Notes under the pieces: generated by a model
Databases searched by the model: none
What the model was told of the DNA's origin: nothing
The model's input: the letters and a program-made list of their open reading frames with translations, nothing else
DNA from: JBHPCZ01 sp042573625
GTDB lineage: Bacteria; Desulfobacterota; Desulfobacteria; Desulfobacterales; UBA11574
DNA length: 9,229 nucleotides
Assembly: GCA_042573625.1 (NCBI GenBank)
Contig: JBHPCZ010000128.1
Span: forward strand, 1-9,229
Direction of reading: 5' to 3'
Shown here: positions 5,275-9,229 of the stretch, in pieces
How the letters are laid out: each line of letters starts with the position of its first letter
How positions within the stretch are numbered: position 1 is the stretch's first letter
Position numbers and translations under genes: made by a program

Positions 5275-7907
5275 TAATTTTTCGCATGACAACACGGCAA
5301 GATCCAAACGGAAGCGTCTTTATCGGATTAATCCTTACCATGCTCGTATTTTCGGCCATGGGAGCGGGGATGCTGGCCATGACGACGACAGCCACCCACA
5401 GCCCGATATGGACCAACAGTATTTCAAAAGCCTATTACCTGGCAGAGTCGGGCTTTCGATATGCCGATTCGGAATATAAAAACACAGACGACTCTGACGG
5501 GGATGGTGAGATAAAAGACGATCGAAACGCCCTATTGGAATCCTGGCACAACAGCATATTTACACTCAGCAGCGACACGGATAAATTTGAATTTAAAATA
5601 TACCCCTATTATCTCGTTACCACCGCAAGCCGCTCAAAAGGAGCTACCAGCCTGCAAACAAAGTATCCGGGAGAACAGCCCGCAGGCTTTGCCGTCCCTG
5701 CCTCCGGCAAACTGAAAATCGGATCAGATGACCCGTATGATTACACTTATGACAGTGGTACAGGGATTTTTATCATAAGCCCCCTTCAGACGAACGTATC
5801 AGATAACATGGATGTCTATCTGATTGCCAATCCTGCTTCAGGCCCAAGCCCCATCACCAAAAACGGCAACCTGACGCTTGTGAATGCTTCCTTTTTCCCG
5901 GACCACAACGGCGTCTTCAGAGTCGACGACGGCGATGGGACAGTTTATGCTTACAAATCCAGAAACGGGAATACATTACAGAACATTTTTAATGTGGAAC
6001 ACCCGGACCGGTCTTTTTCCGTAACTGTAGGAACTGCCGACAACATTATACTCAACCCTTTTATAGAGCTGCATTCCATCGGCATCGTGGATTTTGGTTC
6101 ATCTATAGAGACCAAACGAGAGACTGTTTACAGCGTTCCGCTTCCCACCAATGTCGAGGAAAGGGTAAGACTTCATGACACCTTTGAAGACAAATCAAAC
6201 TGGGAAGACTCAACACTGGGTTCACACAAGATTGAGACTATTGGCGGCGACAAGGCCTTAAGGGTATTTACCACCAGTGATATAGGTACGGATAAAGCGA
6301 GCCTGATAAAGCTTGACTGGTCTGAAACAAACACCGACCTTGGGCTGGCGCACTATTCGTCGGGGTATTATTTGAGCTATGACGCGCAGGTAAAGGTCGG
6401 ATTTGACCCGCTCCCGGTTCCTGCCGACTATTATATGGCCGGTTTATCTTTCAGGCAGGATGCGGTGGCCACCGGCAACAGCTACGGTATTTCGTTCTTA
6501 AAGAGTGGAGCTTTAGATGAAATCCCGGATACATTGGTACCACCTATCGATTGGCCCATGATTGTCCTGTGGCAACAGACAAACGCTGGTGCTGATAAAA
6601 AGTGGCTGGCGTATAAATACCTGGTCGGCCGGCCGGTTTACCTGGATACTGAAAATGACGGCTGGGATAGCTGGTCGGCATCAATATGCGCCGACCCGGA
6701 TAATGACGCTACTTACTTTCCACCTTGCCTACTACCAAATCACAGCACTGTTCTCTGGCATCAAACCGATACCTGTGGAATTGACAGAAATGTGAATAGT
6801 GTAAAATTAATGTATTACGGCCAAGAGGGAAGTTGTAATTATAATACCGGCGCAACAACTAGCAATTGTGGCGACATCGTATCACCGGAAATCGATTTAA
6901 CCACCGCCACAAGTGCCTTCTTAAGCTTTTGGAGTTGGTATGACACTGAAGTCGATGACAATTGGGATGTGAAATTTGTTCAGATATCAAAGGATGGTGG
7001 TACAAACTGGGAAAATTTGAAACAGATAGTCAGAAGCGAAGGCAACCCTGACAATACCTGGCAGCAAATATTAATCGATCTTTCTTCTCCTGTAGATTAT
7101 ACTGGAGAAAAAATTAATGTCCGGTTTAGGTTTGATGCCCGTGATTGCCTCAATAACTCCTTTAAAGGCTGGCACATTGATGATGTAACTATATCCGGTG
7201 ATTTTCCTGTAAATGAGGCCACCCTTATGGTCAGGGTCACCGAGGGAGCCACGCTCAAATTTACCAATGGCGATGCAACGCCCATAGAAAGCGGGGACAT
7301 CGTGGTTCAGGGCCTTAATTACGCCACGGTTGTTGGAGACCCCGTTCTTGAATCCGGGTCCTGGACTGCCGGAGGAAATGCCACCGGAATACTTATCTTA
7401 AATAAGGTCAACGGAACATTTCAAATTGGACAGGACTTGTATGTAGGTGGCTCCGTTCTTGCTAAAATATCATCAGATGCCGACTTTTTCAGAACCCGCG
7501 ATAACTATGTCAAAGTCTATTACGGTGAGGCTGCCGACGTTGATCCGCCCAACACGACACCGTTGGATTTTGAAAAACACGGGATTTCTCGAGGTGACGT
7601 GCAATGGCCTCCGGATAGTGTGGATGATACGACTGCTGATAATGATTATTTCACACTGGTTCAATGGGATCAGCCAGCCACCGATCTGGATAGTGCATCC
7701 GGTGAAGCCCTGTTCGGCCAAGGCAAAGAACTAGATGCCATCATCCGTCTAAATGCTCTTACGAGCCCCACCTCCGGGACGTTTACCGCATCGGAACTGG
7801 CACTTCACACCTTTGGAATCAATTCTACCAGTGTCTACTTTGACGATTTCGCCCTCCAGACAAAAGTCTTTTCTACCGGCGGCTTTCTACCGGCCATTCA
7901 GGAATAA
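5271..7907 (+). CDS. Giant PilX/GspK-like minor pilin with jelly-roll and inserted MAM-like domain
   Basis: The 878-residue exported protein far exceeds PilX (about 200) or GspK (about 320). N-terminus: NG^SVFIGLILTMLVFSAMGAG, a class III-like leader and hydrophobic helix lacking Glu at +5, as in GspK tip subunits; then AYYLAESGFRYAD, typical of PilX-like proteins. An EF-hand-like loop (DSDGDGEIKDD) lies at 74-84. Residues 302-451 look like the first half of a lectin/jelly-roll fold ending WLAYKYL; it seems to resume at 650 (ATLMVRVTEGATLKF) and close near 860 (VYFDDFALQ). Between them lies a MAM/immune-inhibitor-A-like sandwich (about 494-642: LWHQTD, YYGQE, SPEIDL, SFWSWYDTE, GWHIDDVTISGDF). 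All six cysteines (473, 486, 502, 522, 533, 626) are in this insert. Start at 5271 overlaps the previous stop; 5286 is an alternative. Likely role: tip subunit with adhesive or ligand-binding function. The fold calls are by eye. Confidence 0.83.
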   Translation: MIIFRMTTRQDPNGSVFIGLILTMLVFSAMGAGMLAMTTTATHSPIWTNSISKAYYLAESGFRYADSEYKNTDDSDGDGEIKDDRNALLESWHNSIFTLSSDTDKFEFKIYPYYLVTTASRSKGATSLQTKYPGEQPAGFAVPASGKLKIGSDDPYDYTYDSGTGIFIISPLQTNVSDNMDVYLIANPASGPSPITKNGNLTLVNASFFPDHNGVFRVDDGDGTVYAYKSRNGNTLQNIFNVEHPDRSFSVTVGTADNIILNPFIELHSIGIVDFGSSIETKRETVYSVPLPTNVEERVRLHDTFEDKSNWEDSTLGSHKIETIGGDKALRVFTTSDIGTDKASLIKLDWSETNTDLGLAHYSSGYYLSYDAQVKVGFDPLPVPADYYMAGLSFRQDAVATGNSYGISFLKSGALDEIPDTLVPPIDWPMIVLWQQTNAGADKKWLAYKYLVGRPVYLDTENDGWDSWSASICADPDNDATYFPPCLLPNHSTVLWHQTDTCGIDRNVNSVKLMYYGQEGSCNYNTGATTSNCGDIVSPEIDLTTATSAFLSFWSWYDTEVDDNWDVKFVQISKDGGTNWENLKQIVRSEGNPDNTWQQILIDLSSPVDYTGEKINVRFRFDARDCLNNSFKGWHIDDVTISGDFPVNEATLMVRVTEGATLKFTNGDATPIESGDIVVQGLNYATVVGDPVLESGSWTAGGNATGILILNKVNGTFQIGQDLYVGGSVLAKISSDADFFRTRDNYVKVYYGEAADVDPPNTTPLDFEKHGISRGDVQWPPDSVDDTTADNDYFTLVQWDQPATDLDSASGEALFGQGKELDAIIRLNALTSPTSGTFTASELALHTFGINSTSVYFDDFALQTKVFSTGGFLPAIQE

Positions 7908-7992
7908 AATCGGCAATATCCGAACAAACATTTCTACCATATATCAACAAACATTGATTGAGATTTTTCTTTAAGCGGCGAAACTGCGGTGT

Positions 7993-8018
7993 ATATAATC
8001 GCGAAGCGATTATATTTT
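7993..8018 (+). terminator. Hairpin terminator at the end of the pilin operon
   Basis: A perfect 10-bp stem (7993-8002 ATATAATCGC, 8006-8015 GCGATTATAT) closes on the loop GAA and runs into TTTT (8015-8018). The core GCGAAGC is a known unusually stable mini-hairpin. The T tract is on the plus strand, so it should stop pilin-operon transcripts. It includes the stop codon of the convergent gene (TAA, complement of 8010-8012). A minus-strand transcript would form the same stem but without a T run. Confidence 0.65.
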
Positions 8019-9229
8019 GAAAAGATCTTTTTCCTTCGGCGCCACGCACCGGGTCGCGGATTTCCTTTTTTCCAGCATGGATTGCGCTGCTTCCAGTTTA
8101 GCGTCGATGTCATCGTCTGAATGGTCCGGGTCATGATGGAACAGGTAAAGGGTCTTTGCTTCGCCGCGGTCAGCCAGATCGACCACCGGCCCAATGGCGG
8201 AATGGCCCCAGCCGATCTTGTCTCCATATTCCTCGTCTTTGTATGTTGTGTCGGCGATCAGGGCGTCTGTCCCTCTGACAAAATCAGCCAGCTGGTTCAG
8301 GAAGTGCTCGTTGTAGGACCGGCTGGATTCCGGATAAAGCTCGTTGTCGGTGATATAACATACAGACCGGCCTTTGTAATCCACCCGATATCCCAGGCAG
8401 TGGCCCGGGTGATTCAACAACAGGGTCTGCACCTTTACCATGTCTATCTCAAACGTCTCTTCCATCAGATCGCGAAAGTAGACCCTGGCGCTGAATTCCT
8501 TCATATTGATGGGGAAATAGACACCATCCATCTGTCCTGAGATCAGTTCCCGCATGGTGATGTCGCCATGGGCCGGGCCGCAGATCTCGATCTCGTTGCC
8601 CGGAATATAAAGGGGTACGAAAAAAGGCAGGGCGTTGATATGATCCCAATGGGGATGGGAAATAAAAAGCTTGGCACCGACCAGCGTCCGTTGCTCGGCC
8701 ATCAGACGGTCTGACAGCACCTTGATGCCGGTTCCCGCATCGAAAATAAAGAAATGGTCTTTGGAAAACTCAAGGCTGACACAGGATGTGTTCCCGCCGT
8801 ATCTTGTCGTTTTATTACCAGGAACCGGCAGGGTACCATGCACACCCCAGAAGGTGAGTTCAATCTTATCATCGATAACGCGCTGGAGTTGAAAAACAAT
8901 TTTCTTCGGATCCACCGGTTTGGTGATATAGCCGTCAGCACCAAATGAAAAGGCGCGTTTACGGTCGAATTCATAGGTTTTACCCGACACCATGACGATT
9001 TTCATTCCGGTCAGGTCCGGCTCTGTACGCAGCCGCTTCAAGAGTTCGAGCCCGTCCATTTCAGGCATCATCATATCCAGAAGGACGCAGTCGGGCTTTT
9101 TCTCGATGATTTGCTGCAATGCATTGACGCTGGAGCTGCTGCTGGAGACTGCTTGCCCCTCGAGTTCCAGAAACTTGGTCACCACTTTGATGAAGAGCCG
9201 GTAGAAAAGACTTTTGTCTGGAGGGCGAA
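8010..9229 (-). CDS. Response-regulator receiver domain fused to metallo-beta-lactamase hydrolase (5'-partial)
   Basis: Numbering from GTG 9185, residues 1-105 are a REC domain lacking its first strand: phosphoacceptor D37 in VLLDMMMPEMDG, S67 in MVSGK and K89 in ITKPVD. Residues 109-390 are a metallo-beta-lactamase fold of the RNase Z/PhnP type: FWGVHGTLP, TTRYGGNTSCV, the metal motif SHPHWDH (H177, H179, D181, H182), NHPGHCLGYR (H259/H262), YITDNE (D280), GHSAIG (H328) and FHHDPDHSD (H350/H351/H355). Metal ligands and phosphorylation residues look intact. The inferred role is a cytoplasmic phosphorylation-controlled metallohydrolase; the substrate is unknown. GTG 9185 is not a credible start: the frame is open to base 9229 and encodes LFYRLFIKVVTKFLELEG, the usual first REC helix, so the gene begins outside the window. 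It converges on the pilin operon and shares its terminator. Confidence 0.88.
   Translation of the reverse strand, partial: RPPDKSLFYRLFIKVVTKFLELEGQAVSSSSSSVNALQQIIEKKPDCVLLDMMMPEMDGLELLKRLRTEPDLTGMKIVMVSGKTYEFDRKRAFSFGADGYITKPVDPKKIVFQLQRVIDDKIELTFWGVHGTLPVPGNKTTRYGGNTSCVSLEFSKDHFFIFDAGTGIKVLSDRLMAEQRTLVGAKLFISHPHWDHINALPFFVPLYIPGNEIEICGPAHGDITMRELISGQMDGVYFPINMKEFSARVYFRDLMEETFEIDMVKVQTLLLNHPGHCLGYRVDYKGRSVCYITDNELYPESSRSYNEHFLNQLADFVRGTDALIADTTYKDEEYGDKIGWGHSAIGPVVDLADRGEAKTLYLFHHDPDHSDDDIDAKLEAAQSMLEKRKSATRCVAPKEKDLFKI

Noticed and set aside
7934..8227. 97-codon minus-strand frame overlapping the end of the REC-hydrolase gene
   Set aside because: It is an out-of-frame shadow of the C-terminal coding region and spans the terminator hairpin.
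8121..8540. 139-codon plus-strand frame opposite the metallohydrolase gene
   Set aside because: It lies antisense to a well-supported coding region with conserved metal motifs and has no family features of its own.
1..9229. CRISPR array, tRNA or rRNA genes, integrase or transposase
   Set aside because: I saw no regularly spaced repeats, no cloverleaf-like sequence, no rRNA signature and no recombinase or transposase motifs on either strand.

Overview
The window looks like chromosomal DNA from a Gram-negative, free-living environmental bacterium. The style resembles Desulfobacterota (sulfate-reducer-like deltaproteobacteria): moderate GC, GT-C/TPR membrane proteins, REC-metallo-beta-lactamase fusions and small intergenic inverted repeats. 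This is inference from gene content and repeat style; no rRNA or taxonomic marker gene is present.

Layout, left to right. Bases 1-146 are non-coding, with an 8-bp tandem repeat and a hairpin. Bases 147-2270 (minus) encode a polytopic GT-C-type glycosyltransferase-like protein with a C-terminal TPR region. Bases 2271-2650 have no convincing gene and hold a composite repeat: an imperfect 22-bp outer inverted repeat surrounds a smaller GTCAT...ATGAC hairpin element. Bases 2651-2833 hold a doubtful small ORF. Bases 2960-3660 (minus) are a toxin-antitoxin pair, a Phd/YefM-like antitoxin followed by a PIN-domain VapC-like toxin, overlapping by 4 bp and preceded by a probable operator of direct repeats.

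A divergent intergenic region carries a near-consensus sigma70-type promoter (TTGACC-17-TATAAT) that reads into a tight four-gene plus-strand operon (3866-7907) of type IV pilin-like/type II pseudopilin-like minor subunits: GspH/FimT-like, GspI/PilV-like, GspJ/PilW-like, and a very large PilX/GspK-like protein of 878 residues. The first three carry a G^FT(L)(L/I)E prepilin cleavage site. The fourth lacks Glu at +5, as tip subunits of the GspK type do. Its ectodomain appears to be a jelly-roll/lectin-like fold interrupted by a MAM/immune-inhibitor-A-like beta-sandwich. The interruption contains all six cysteines of the protein, and the 420 bp encoding the MAM-like part are clearly more AT-rich than the DNA on either side. 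The simplest reading is a minor-pilin tip complex whose largest subunit carries an acquired binding domain, in an operon that shows no pilY1.

The operon ends at a strong hairpin shared with the 3' end of a convergent minus-strand gene (8010 to the right edge). That gene encodes a response-regulator receiver domain fused to an RNase Z/PhnP-like metallo-beta-lactamase hydrolase. Its reading frame stays open to the window edge, so its true start lies outside.

The best candidate for something new is the pilin operon with its composite tip subunit. The rest fits known families in ordinary or mildly unusual arrangements.
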